From Myxococcales bacterium (GTDB lineage Bacteria > Myxococcota_A > Polyangia > Haliangiales > Haliangiaceae), in the NCBI GenBank assembly GCA_016720595.1, contig JADKKI010000038.1:62001-126000 (forward strand): a stretch of DNA of 64,000 nt. The letters run 5' to 3'. The position numbers were made by a program, and so were the translations under genes. The notes below the pieces were generated by a model that was not told where the DNA came from, did no database searches, and was given only the letters and a program-made list of their open reading frames with translations. Below, one piece after another: positions 52,728-61,900 of this stretch. Position 1 is the first letter of the stretch, and each line of letters opens with the position of its first letter.

Positions 52728-53347
52728 GCGCGGCGAAGCCGACGCCGGCCACCGGCGGGCAGATCGTCCCGCTGCGGCGACCCGAGGAGCGCCGGACCGC
52801 GCTCTCGGATCTCTCGGATGAAGCGCTGCTCGCCTCGTGCGGCGTCGGCGATCCGGCGGCGCTCGGCGCCCTGTTCGATCGCCACCACGAGGCGGTGTAC
52901 CGGGTGATCTCGCGCCTGCTGCGCATGGAGCCGGGCGAGACCGACGATCTCGTGCAGACCACGTTCATGACGGTGTGGCAGTCCGCGCGCGGCTACGCCG
53001 GCAAGGGCTCGGTGCGGAGCTTCCTGTTCGGCGTTGCGGCGAACACCGTGCGCCGGCACTTCCGGACCACGCGCCGTCGCCTCAACGCGTACGCGGCGTT
53101 CCCCGAGCCCCTCCCGGGCGGCGGTCCCGACGAGCAGGTGGCGCGGACGCAGCAGATGAAGCGCCTCGCCGCGGCGCTCGACGAGCTGCCACACGATCTG
53201 CGCGCGGCCTACGTGCTGTGCGATCTCGAAGATCTGCCGGGTGCCGAGGCCGCGCGGATCCTCGACGTGCGCGCGGGGACCCTGTCTCGACGCTTACACG
53301 ATGCCCGGCGTGCGCTGCGCGATGCGATCGAAGGAGGAGGCTCATGA
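52724..53347 (+). CDS. ECF-type RNA polymerase sigma factor, 207 aa
   Basis: Region 2 (about 35-105: LSDEALLASCGVGDPAALGALFDRHH, YRVISRLLRMEPGETDDLVQTTFMTVW, SFLFGVAANTVRRHFR) and region 4 (about 145-200: LAAALDELPHDLRAAYVLCDLEDLPGAEAARIL, GTLSRRLHDARRALRDAI) are both complete. It belongs to the ECF group. There is no classical zinc anti-sigma factor gene; the next gene, coupled by ATGA, encodes a membrane protein with a FecR-like domain that may fulfil that role. It probably controls its own operon of surface proteins. Confidence 0.92.
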   Translation: MSAAKPTPATGGQIVPLRRPEERRTALSDLSDEALLASCGVGDPAALGALFDRHHEAVYRVISRLLRMEPGETDDLVQTTFMTVWQSARGYAGKGSVRSFLFGVAANTVRRHFRTTRRRLNAYAAFPEPLPGGGPDEQVARTQQMKRLAAALDELPHDLRAAYVLCDLEDLPGAEAARILDVRAGTLSRRLHDARRALRDAIEGGGS

Positions 53348-54690
53348 CCGACGACACGTTGCGCGACCTCGGCAAGCAGCTCCCGCATGACCGTCCCGAT
53401 CTCGATCGACGCGAGCGTGTGCGTGCCTCGCTGCTCGCGGCCGCCTCGGCGCCGGCACAGCCGAGCACCCGACGCTGGCTGCTGGTCGGTGGCGGGTTCG
53501 CGGCGGGTGCGCTCGCAGCCGCCGCGATCGCGGTGCTGCTCGTTCGCCCGCACGCCGAGACCACGACGACCTCTCCCGGCGCGGCGCACGAGGCCTATGC
53601 GCGGATCGAGTCGTCGTCGGCGGCCGAGCTCGAGCACACGATGGTCGCCACGGCGAGCGGCACCGACGAGATCGTCCGCGTGCGCACCGGCAAGCTCCGC
53701 CTCGCCGTGCCGCCGACCCGCGCCGGCGATCGGGTGCGCGTATCGACGGGCGATGCGGACATCGAAGGCTCCGGCGAGTACGAGGTGGAGGTCGCCGCGG
53801 ATACCCTCGCGAGCGTGACCGTCCGCGCGGGCACGGCGACCGTCAAGCTCGCTGCCTCGACGCAGCCCGTGTTCCTCGCGGCCGGTCAGACCTGGCGCGC
53901 GAAGGTCCAGACCGCGGATCTCTCGCTGCCTCCGCCGCCGATGCCCGCGATCACCGCCACGCCGAGCGCCCCCGCGATCGCGACGGCTGCGCCCGCGACC
54001 GTGACGTCGTCGGGATCCCCGATCGAGACCAGCCTCCCGCCCGCGTCCGCGAGCACGTCCGTGCCCGTGCCCGCTCCGCGCGTGGTCACCCCACGCGTCG
54101 CGACGACCGCGTCGCCTGCTGCCCCGCGCACGGCCACGACGCCACGGGGCGCACCGCTCGAGACCGACCTCGGTGCACCGACCACGCCTCCCACGACGAC
54201 GGCCACGCCGCCGCCGTCGTCGACCACGCCGCGTGCTGCGGTGACCGCGCCGGTCGTTGAAGACCTGACCACCGGCGCACCGTCGCCAGCGATCGCGTCG
54301 CCGGCCCCCACCTCGACGCCAGGCTCCGAGGTCGAGCGTCACTTCCGTGCGGGCTGGTCGCTGCTTCGCGCGGGAAAGCTCGCCGACGCGATCACCGAGC
54401 TCGGCGCCGCGGCGGATGCGGGCGAGGGCCCGCTCGCGGCAGACGCGCGCTACTACCAGGCGGTCGCGCTCGTGAAGGCCAAGCGCGGCGCCGAGGCCGA
54501 GCGAGCGCTCGTGCAGTTCCTCGATCGCGGTACCACGTCGATCCGTCGCGGCCGTGCCGCGATGATGCTCGGCCGCCTGCTCGCGGATCGCGGAGATGCG
54601 GCCAACGCCCGGCTGTGGTTCGAGGTCGCGGCGCGTGATGCCGACGCCACCGTGGCGGCGGCCGCCCGGGCCGCGCTCGCGGCGCATTGA
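53344..54690 (+). CDS. FecR-domain/TPR membrane protein, putative anti-sigma partner, 448 aa
   Basis: The start overlaps the sigma factor stop (ATGA). A cytosolic N-terminus of about 45 residues (RDLGKQLPHDRPDLDRRERVR) precedes one transmembrane helix (about 46-66). The periplasmic part has a FecR-like beta domain (about 75-195: DEIVRVRTGKLRLAVP, VRVSTGDADIEGSGEYEV, VRAGTATVKL). A Pro/Thr/Ala-rich linker (about 200-330) and TPR-type helices to the end follow (VERHFRAGWSLLRAGKLADAI, ADARYYQAVALVKA). The layout fits a signal-transducing regulator that holds the sigma factor through its short cytosolic tail. Confidence 0.82.
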   Translation: MTDDTLRDLGKQLPHDRPDLDRRERVRASLLAAASAPAQPSTRRWLLVGGGFAAGALAAAAIAVLLVRPHAETTTTSPGAAHEAYARIESSSAAELEHTMVATASGTDEIVRVRTGKLRLAVPPTRAGDRVRVSTGDADIEGSGEYEVEVAADTLASVTVRAGTATVKLAASTQPVFLAAGQTWRAKVQTADLSLPPPPMPAITATPSAPAIATAAPATVTSSGSPIETSLPPASASTSVPVPAPRVVTPRVATTASPAAPRTATTPRGAPLETDLGAPTTPPTTTATPPPSSTTPRAAVTAPVVEDLTTGAPSPAIASPAPTSTPGSEVERHFRAGWSLLRAGKLADAITELGAAADAGEGPLAADARYYQAVALVKAKRGAEAERALVQFLDRGTTSIRRGRAAMMLGRLLADRGDAANARLWFEVAARDADATVAAAARAALAAH

Positions 54691-54720
54691 TCCGCAGGCG
54701 GGGTCAGCTACCATTGTCCC

Positions 54721-56085
54721 ATGTTCGCGATCCGCGCCCGCCCTCCACTCACGCTCGCGACGGTCGCCACGGTCGCCACGCTTGGGCTCGGTCTCCTCGC
54801 AACGCTGAGCGCGCTGGTCGAGACCCGTCCCACGCCTGCGACCGGGGTGCGCCGCTACGAGCTGCACGTCAAGCTCCGCGCTGAAGGGATGCAGCTCGCG
54901 AGCGCCGGGTTCGGGGCGCTGCAGGTCGCGCCGATGTTCGCGCCGGGCACGGCCGACGCGCGGGCACGCTGGATGGTCGTCACGGCGATGTCTGCGAGCT
55001 CCGCCGAGGCGCTGGTCGCACAGCTCGCCGCGGATCCCGCCGTCGAGCAGGCGTTCCTCGCGCCCGAGATCACGCTGCCCACCGAGGCCCGCGCACGCAC
55101 GCAGGCGCGAGCGGACGATCGGTGCCCGGTCACCACGCCCTCGTTCGAGACCTATCAGGGCTACCTCGGCCCGGCGCCGCACGGCATCGATGCGCCCGCG
55201 GCGTGGCAGCGCGGCCAGCGCGGGGCCGGCGTGTGGTTCGCCGATATCGAGGGCGGCTGGAATGCCGCCCACGAGGATCTCCCGGGGGACCGGATCCGGC
55301 ACGTCGGCGGCACGCCGATCAATGATCCGAGCTGGCGCGCGCATGGAACCGCGGTGCTCGGCGAGGTCGTCGGCGTCGACAACGGCAAGGGCGTGGTCGG
55401 CATCGCGCCGGAGGTCGAGCGCGTGTTCACGTCCTCGATCGGCGGCACCACCGTCGCCGTCGCGATCGATCGCGCGGCCTCGCAGCTGCGCCCCGGCGAC
55501 GTGCTGCTGATCGAGCTGCAGGGCGGTGGTCCGCGCGGACGCTACCTGCCGATCGAGTACTGGGACGACAACTTCGAGGTGATCCAGGCGGCCACCCGAC
55601 GCGGCGTGATCGTCATCGAGGCCGCGGGCAACGGCGGGGAGAACCTCGATCACAAGGCCTATGGCCGGAAGTTCGATCGCAGCCACCGCGATTCGGGCGC
55701 GATCATGATCGGCGCCGGTGGGCCAGCGCGCGAAGGCTTCTCGGATCGCGAGCGCCTCGAGTTCTCGAACTACGGTGGCCGGGTCGACGTGCAGGGCTGG
55801 GGGCGCAAGGTCGCCACGCTCGACTACGGCGATCTCCAGAGCTGCGCGGGCGCGGATCGCCACTACACCGACGAGTTCTCCGGAACGTCGAGCGCCTCGC
55901 CGATCGTGGCAGGGGCCGCCGTGCTGCTCGAGGGCAGCGCACGCCAGCGTGGCGCGGTGCTCACGCCGGCCGTGCTGCGCGAGCTGTTGCGCTCGACCGG
56001 GACTCCGCAGTCGGGAGACACCGCGAAGCAGATCGGCCCGCGGCCAGACCTAGCTCGGGCGTTCCAGGCACTCGGCGATCGCTGA
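54721..56085 (+). CDS. S8-family subtilisin-like serine protease, 454 aa
   Basis: Residues 15-37 form a signal anchor or signal peptide (TLATVATVATLGLGLLATL). A propeptide-like inhibitor region (about 45-125) precedes the catalytic domain with a full triad: Asp 175 in FADIEGGW, His 208 in RAHGTAVLG, Ser 390 in SGTSSASPIVAG. Asn in EAAGNGGE is the oxyanion residue. It lies 30 bp after the FecR/TPR gene and belongs to the same operon, so it may process the surface proteins or the regulator itself. Its last 36 bp overlap a convergent small reading frame. Confidence 0.92.
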   Translation: MFAIRARPPLTLATVATVATLGLGLLATLSALVETRPTPATGVRRYELHVKLRAEGMQLASAGFGALQVAPMFAPGTADARARWMVVTAMSASSAEALVAQLAADPAVEQAFLAPEITLPTEARARTQARADDRCPVTTPSFETYQGYLGPAPHGIDAPAAWQRGQRGAGVWFADIEGGWNAAHEDLPGDRIRHVGGTPINDPSWRAHGTAVLGEVVGVDNGKGVVGIAPEVERVFTSSIGGTTVAVAIDRAASQLRPGDVLLIELQGGGPRGRYLPIEYWDDNFEVIQAATRRGVIVIEAAGNGGENLDHKAYGRKFDRSHRDSGAIMIGAGGPAREGFSDRERLEFSNYGGRVDVQGWGRKVATLDYGDLQSCAGADRHYTDEFSGTSSASPIVAGAAVLLEGSARQRGAVLTPAVLRELLRSTGTPQSGDTAKQIGPRPDLARAFQALGDR

Positions 56086-56280
56086 GTCGGCGTCGAAGCC
56101 GCTCATCAGCACGAACCACACCGGGATCGGATCGCTCCGGTCGACCACGAGCTGGCCGAGCCGCTCGAGGGTCTTCACGTGCTCCGCCCGCTCCGCCGCA
56201 TTCGGCCGACTCCAACCCTTCTTTGCCACGAGGATCGAATCGGCCGGGTCACTGGTTCGTATAGATGAACTGATCCTCAC
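56050..56280 (-). CDS. Possible small protein, up to 76 aa
   Basis: The frame begins within the 3' end of the lipoprotein gene at 56249-56995 (GTG 56280) and ends within the subtilase gene. A GTG near 56231 would give about 59 residues. The sequence has a normal, non-low-complexity composition (LVAKKGWSRPNAAERAEHVKTLERL, here shortened, then IPVWFVLMSGFDADSAIAECL), which favours a real protein, but there is no ribosome-binding site and no known family. It may be translated by readthrough from the lipoprotein gene. Confidence 0.4.
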   Translation of the reverse strand: MRISSSIRTSDPADSILVAKKGWSRPNAAERAEHVKTLERLGQLVVDRSDPIPVWFVLMSGFDADSAIAECLERPS

Positions 56281-56995
56281 CGTTGGTGACGGTGACCAGG
56301 ACGATGGTGTCCGCCTTGGTCTGGGCGTCTGCGGCCGCCCACACCTGCGCCACCATGTCGGCGGCCTGATCGTCCCAGGCGAGCACTGCGAGGATCTGCT
56401 TGTCCCACTTGTCGGCGGCGGACACGTTCGCGGTGGAGGCGCGGATGTCGGCCAGCTTGCGCGTGATCAGCGGGGTCGCCACGGCCGCGGTGTACGGCTG
56501 GCCGAACGGGTACGCGACCGCGCGGGTGACGCTGACGCCGATCTTGTGGCCGCCTATCTCGACCTCGAGGTCCGTGATCTTCCCGGTGGTGTCGTAGACG
56601 ATCTCGGTCTCGGTCTTGAGGAACGCCGCGTGCTCGCAGCGCGCCAGCTGCTCGTACGCAAAGATCTCCGAGAGCCCCGAGCTGCCACCGGCGTTGGGCG
56701 TGGCGGCCAGGTGCTGTCCACCCGGCGTCAGCAGCGGCCGATCCGCGGGATCGACGTACGCCCGCGCGAAGGTCAGGGTGTCCCGGAACAGCTCCGGGGT
56801 GGCCCCGGTGAGCTGCATCTGCGCGAGCACGCCGCACATGCCGGACAGCTCGCCGAAGCCCGCCGCTGCGGTGGCGTCGGCCCCGGTGTCCTGGCCGCCG
56901 CCGCTGCCGTCGCTCGTTGTTGGCGCATCTGCGGCGGGCGAGCCAGCCGGCTCGCTGCAACCGATCAGAGCCAGGGCGAACATGGCGGCGCGCAT
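56249..56995 (-). CDS. Lipoprotein of unknown function, 248 aa
   Basis: The ATG at 56995 gives a leader MRAAMFALALIGC with lipobox Cys at 13; the frame is open upstream to 57046 but without a signal. After a Ser/Gly/Thr-rich linker, the mature protein has a helical first half (ELSGMCGVLAQMQLTG, DTLTFARAYVDP) and a beta-rich second half (TEIVYDTTGKITDLEVEIGG, HKIGVSVTRAVAYPFGQPYT, IVLVTVTNGEDQFIYTNQ). Two Cys may pair. I know no family. Upstream (56996-57118) there is a 123-bp gap with no clear promoter. Confidence 0.78.
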   Translation of the reverse strand: MRAAMFALALIGCSEPAGSPAADAPTTSDGSGGGQDTGADATAAAGFGELSGMCGVLAQMQLTGATPELFRDTLTFARAYVDPADRPLLTPGGQHLAATPNAGGSSGLSEIFAYEQLARCEHAAFLKTETEIVYDTTGKITDLEVEIGGHKIGVSVTRAVAYPFGQPYTAAVATPLITRKLADIRASTANVSAADKWDKQILAVLAWDDQAADMVAQVWAAADAQTKADTIVLVTVTNGEDQFIYTNQ

Positions 56996-57118
56996 GGGTG
57001 GCGCACCATACACGAGGCGATCCAGCTCCGGGCCGTGTGATTCCAAGAGGGAACACGCCGCTGACCGTCGGGTCTGCCGGCTACTCGAGTCGCCAGGCGC
57101 GTCGCGTCGTTCGGGCGG

Positions 57119-58789
57119 TCACCGCGGAGGCGAGGGGCCGTAGAGGGCGCGGAGGATGTCGTCGGCGCTCGCGGGCTTGACGATGTGCTCGTCGAACCCC
57201 GCCGCGAACGCCAGGGCGCGATCGCCGGCCTGGCCATAGCCGGTCATCGCGATCAGGCGGGGCGGGTCCGTGGTGATCGCCCGTCGCAGCTGCCGGGCGA
57301 CCTCGTATCCGTCCATGCCCGGGAGGCCGATGTCGATCAGCGCCACGTCGGGGCGCTCCGCGCAGATCGCCGCCACCGCCGAGGGGCCATCTTCGACGAT
57401 GGTGACCTGGTGGCCGCGCAGTCGCAGGAGATCAGCCAGCAGGTCGCGGAGATCGGGGGCGTCGTCGCAGACCACGGCGCGCAGCGAGGCCTTGCGCGGC
57501 CCGGTCTTGGTCCGTGCCAGCACGATCGGATCGAAGGCTCGTGCGTCGAGGCCGACCATGATCTCGAACGTGCTGCCGAGACCGAGCCCCGCGCTGGTCA
57601 CGCGGACGGTGCCACCGTGGAGCTCGACGAGGCGCTTGACCAGGCCGAGGCCGAGGCCGAGGCCGCCGGCGCCGTCGGAGGTCACGCGCTCCTGGACGAA
57701 CATGTCGAACACCCGCGGGAGGATGTCGGGGCGGATCCCCCGCCCGGTGTCGGTCACGCGGATGAACCCGTGGCCATCCTCGTGCCCCCACGCGATCGTC
57801 AGGTGACCGCCGGGCTCGGTGTACTTCGCGGCGTTGGTGAGCAGGTTGCAGACCACCTGGGTCAGGCGGACCGGGTCTCCATCGACGATCACCGGTAGCG
57901 CTTCGCCCACGATCTCGATCGTGTGGCTGCGCTGGGTGATCGCGGTCTGGCACTGCGTGATCGCCTCGTCGATGATCAGCGTCAACGCCACCGGCTCGCG
58001 GCGGAGCTCGAGCTTGCCCGCGTTGAATCGCGCCACATCGAGCAGATCATCGACCAGCCGCGTGATGTGGTGGACCTGGCGCTGCACGATCGCGCGGATC
58101 CGTGCGGGGACCGGCTGGTCGGGGTGGTGCTCGAGAACCTCGACCGCGGTCTGCAGCGGCTGGAGCGGGTTGCGCAGCTCGTGCGCGAGGATCGCGAGGA
58201 ACTCGTCCTTGCGGCGATTGGTCTCGGTGAGCTGCCGCATCTCCTGTTCGAGCGCCTCGGTCTCGAACCGACGCCTCTGCGCGAGCAAGGCCCGCTCGTG
58301 GGCGCGGGCCTGGGCCTCGCGGAGCTCGTCCGCCTTGGCCTTGAGCTCGAGCGTGCGCTCCTGGAGCTGGACCAGCACGCTGACCTTCCCTCGCACCACC
58401 TCGGGGCGGATCGGCTTCATCAGGAAGGCGAACGCGCCGAGCTCGTAGCCGCGGAGGTCGGCGGCATGGTCCCAACCCACGTCGGTGACGAAGATGATCG
58501 GCGTCGTGTGGTTCCGCGTGCTCGACCGCACGAGCCGCGCGGTCTCGAGGCCGTCCATGCCGGGCATCGCCACCCCGAGGATGATCACCGCGAAGTCGTG
58601 CACCCGCAGCTTGTCGAGCGCCTCGGTACCGGAGCGCACCAGGGTCAGCCGGCGCCCGAGCGGAGCCAGCGCGGCCTCGAGCGCGCCGAGGTTGGCCGGA
58701 TCGTCGTCTACCAGGAGGATGTCCCGCCCATCAGGGACGACGAGGACTTCGGACTCCCGCTCGCTGGCGAGCGGTACATCGGGCGACAT
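57119..58789 (-). CDS. Hybrid sensor kinase REC-HisKA-HATPase-REC with degenerate first receiver, 556 aa
   Basis: The ATG at 58789 starts just before the first receiver domain (about 22-135). It keeps the acidic pair (ILLVDDDPANL), the Thr (IIFVTDV) and the Lys (MKPIRPE), but the phospho-acceptor is Gly 72 (IILGVAMPGMDG), so it cannot be phosphorylated at the usual site. A coiled-coil (about 140-190) leads to HisKA (LAILAHELRNPL, His 203) and HATPase_c (NLLTNAAKY, DTGRGIRPD, GLGLGLGLVK). The second receiver (about 432-550) is normal (LIDIGLPGMDG, Asp 486). There is no membrane helix or sensor domain, so the degenerate receiver may be the input. Confidence 0.92.
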   Translation of the reverse strand: MSPDVPLASERESEVLVVPDGRDILLVDDDPANLGALEAALAPLGRRLTLVRSGTEALDKLRVHDFAVIILGVAMPGMDGLETARLVRSSTRNHTTPIIFVTDVGWDHAADLRGYELGAFAFLMKPIRPEVVRGKVSVLVQLQERTLELKAKADELREAQARAHERALLAQRRRFETEALEQEMRQLTETNRRKDEFLAILAHELRNPLQPLQTAVEVLEHHPDQPVPARIRAIVQRQVHHITRLVDDLLDVARFNAGKLELRREPVALTLIIDEAITQCQTAITQRSHTIEIVGEALPVIVDGDPVRLTQVVCNLLTNAAKYTEPGGHLTIAWGHEDGHGFIRVTDTGRGIRPDILPRVFDMFVQERVTSDGAGGLGLGLGLVKRLVELHGGTVRVTSAGLGLGSTFEIMVGLDARAFDPIVLARTKTGPRKASLRAVVCDDAPDLRDLLADLLRLRGHQVTIVEDGPSAVAAICAERPDVALIDIGLPGMDGYEVARQLRRAITTDPPRLIAMTGYGQAGDRALAFAAGFDEHIVKPASADDILRALYGPSPPR

Positions 58790-58937
58790 TGGGGGAGGTG
58801 AAATGCACGCGATGTGCCCAACCCCGCAGGTTCTGCGGCTCCGATCTCGCGTGCCTCCAGCGTCTGGAGGGGATGCGGGGCTGCCTACCGAGCGCGAGCG
58901 CACGGTGGGGCCGGCGCGCACGCGATCCGGCCGCGGT

Positions 58938-61900
58938 TCAGAGCCCGCTGCGCACGCTCACGGTCCCCGCGCCGGCGTTCGAGGTGGCGAGGTCGAGCTT
59001 GCCGTCCCGGTTCCAGTCCGCGAGCACGATGCCAGCTGGTCCGTTGCCGACCGCGACCGTGGTGGCAGCCGCGAAGCCGGAGCCGGAGTTGACGAGGATG
59101 CTCGCGGAGCCGCTGCCGGCGTTGGCCACGGCCAGGTCCGGCTTGCCATCGCCGTTGACGTCACCGATCGCGACCGCGACCGGCGTGGTGCCGGTTGGGT
59201 GGCCCACCGCGGCGGCGAACGAGGCGCCCGTGTTCGCGAGCGTGTAGACCATGCCGTCGCTCGAGCTGGTCACCGCGAGGTCGTACAGGCCATCGCCGTC
59301 GAGATCCGCGATCGCCACGCCGCTCGGGCTCGTCCCTGCCGCGAACGAGGCGGCGGCGCCGAACCCGCCGCTGCCGGTCCCAGCCAGCACGCTCACCGTC
59401 CCGCCGCCGTTGGCGACGACGAGGTCGAGGGTCCCATTGCGATCGACGTCCGCCACCGCCACCGCGCGCGGCGTGGTGCCGACGGTGAACGCCGTCGGCG
59501 CGCCGAACGTCCCGGCTCCGGTCCCGAGCAGCACGCTGACCGTGTTCGCGGTCGAGTTAGCCACGACCACGTCGAGGGTTCCGTTGCGATCGACGTCGGC
59601 GAGCGCGAGTGCGCGCGCTCCGGCGCCGGCGGCGAAGGTCGTGCCGGTTCCGAACGTGCCGGTCCCGGTGCCGAGGTAGATGCTGACGGTCCCGAACGTC
59701 GCGTCGGCGGTCGCGAGATCGGGCGCTCCATCGCGGTTGACGTCGCCGACGGCGATCGCGACCGGATCGATCCCGCCCGCGTAGAAGCTCGCCGGGGTGA
59801 AGCCGCTGCTGCCGCCGAGGATCACGCCGACCTGGTTGCCGGTACCGCCGGCGAACGCGAGATCCGGGTAGCCGTTGCGGTCGAGGTCTGCGAACGCGAC
59901 GCCCTGGGCGCCGACCGCGGACAGCGTGGTGTTGCCGGTGAACGCCCCGGTGGCGTTGCTCCCGACCACGCCGAGGAGCAGGCTGACGTTGGCGGCGCCA
60001 AAGGTCGCCACCGCCACGTCGACCTTGCCATCCTCGTTGAAGTCCGCGGTGACGAGGCCACGCGGGGACCCGGACACCAGGAACGACATCGGTGCGGCGA
60101 ACGAGCCACCCGCGCTGGTCAACACGGTGACGGTGTTCGAGGCCTCGTTGGTGACCAGGACATCGAGCCTGCCATCTGCGTTCGCATCGGCGAGGGTCAC
60201 CGCCGAGGGGTTCGCACCGACCGTGGTCGGGCTCGCCGCCGAGAACGCACCGCCACCCACGCCGCGCGCCACGCTGATCGTGTTGGCTCCGCCGTTGGTC
60301 GCGATCACGTCGAGCAGGCCATCGTTGTCGAGATCTCCGAGGGCGACCCCGGTCGGGGCCGCGCCGACCGCGATCGTCGTCAGCGCGCCGAACGTGCCGG
60401 TGCCGGTACCGAACCGGATGCCGACGGTGTTGGTGCCGCTGCTCGCGACGGCGAGGTCGAGCTTGCCATCGCGATCGAGATCGCCCACTGCGATCCCGAG
60501 CGGCGTGGTGCCGAAGGCGACGGAGGTCGCGGCGGCGAACGCGCCGGTGCCGGAGCCGAGCAGGATGCTCGCCGAGCTCGCACCCGCGTTCGCGGTGGCG
60601 AGATCGAGGTCTCCATCACGATCCAGATCGGCCGCGACGACACTGCGCGGGCTCGCGCCGACGGGGAGCGAGGTGCCGCTCGAGAACAGGCCGGTGCCCG
60701 CACCGAGGTGGAGCCGGACCGTGTTGTCATTCGCGCAGGCCACGGCGAGGTCGAGGTCGCCATCGCCATCGAAGTCGCCGGTCACGAGCGAGATCGGCCC
60801 AGCCCCGGTGGCGATGCCGAGCGGGGTGCCGAACGAGCCATCGCCGTTGCCGAGCAGCACGTCGACCGCATCGTTGGTGAATAGCGCGACGGCGAGGTCC
60901 TCGTTGCCGTCGCCGTTGAAGTCGCCGCGTGCGATCGCGATCGGGCGCGTGCCCGGATCCACGGGCACGTCGGTCGCGGGCCCGAGCACATCACACGTCA
61001 CGGTCACGAACACCGTGGCGGTGCTGCCGCCGTTGACCATGTACGTGAACGTGTCGGGGGTGCCACCGGCGTCCGTGTTGCAATAGCCTGCGGCTGGCTG
61101 ATAGGTCACGGCGAGCTGACCGCCGGTGATCACCACCGTGCCGTGCGCCGGCTGGACCACGGAGGCGACGATCTTGGGGCCACCGTCTCCATCGAGATCG
61201 TTCGCCAGCACGTCGACCGTGGTCGGCGCGCTGTTCTGGGCGACGGTGATGACGTCGTTCGTCGCGGTGGGCGGATCATCGACCGGCGTGACGATGATCG
61301 ACACCGTGGCGGTGGAGCCGCCGTTGAGCGTGTACGTGTACGAGTCCGGTCCGAAATAGTTCGGGTTCGGCTGGTACTTCACACCACCGGCGACGAACGT
61401 GATCACGCCGAACGTCGGCGGCGTGGTGGAGATGATCATCTTGGGGCCGCCATCGACATCGGTGTCGTTGCCGGTCGGATCGAACGTGTAGCTCGTGTCC
61501 TCGACGAGCACGATGCTGTCGTTGACCGCCACAGGCAGGTCGTCGATCGGCGTCACGGTGATCGAGACCGCTCCCACCGAGCCGCCGTTGAGCGTGTACG
61601 TGAAGGCGTCGGGCCCCGCGTAGTTCGCGGCCGGGGTGTAGGTCACGCCGGTGCCACCGCCGGTGATCACCACGGTGCCGTGCGCCACTGGCGTCACGCT
61701 GACGATCTGGAGCGGGCCGCCATCGATGTCGAGATCATTCGCGAGGACGTCGATCGGGGTCGGGCCGTTGTCCTCGGGGAGCGTGACCAGATCCGCGACC
61801 GCGACGGGTGGATCGTCGACGGGGGTGACGGTGACCGAGACGATCGCGAGAGACCCGCCGTTGAGCGTGTAGGTGAACGCGTCAGGACCGGCGTAGTCCA

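Noticed and set aside
58485..60884. Long plus-strand open frame across the kinase and FG-GAP genes (about 800 codons)
   Set aside because: It crosses two real genes on the other strand and consists of Arg/Gly/Ala/Asp-biased sequence without any motif.
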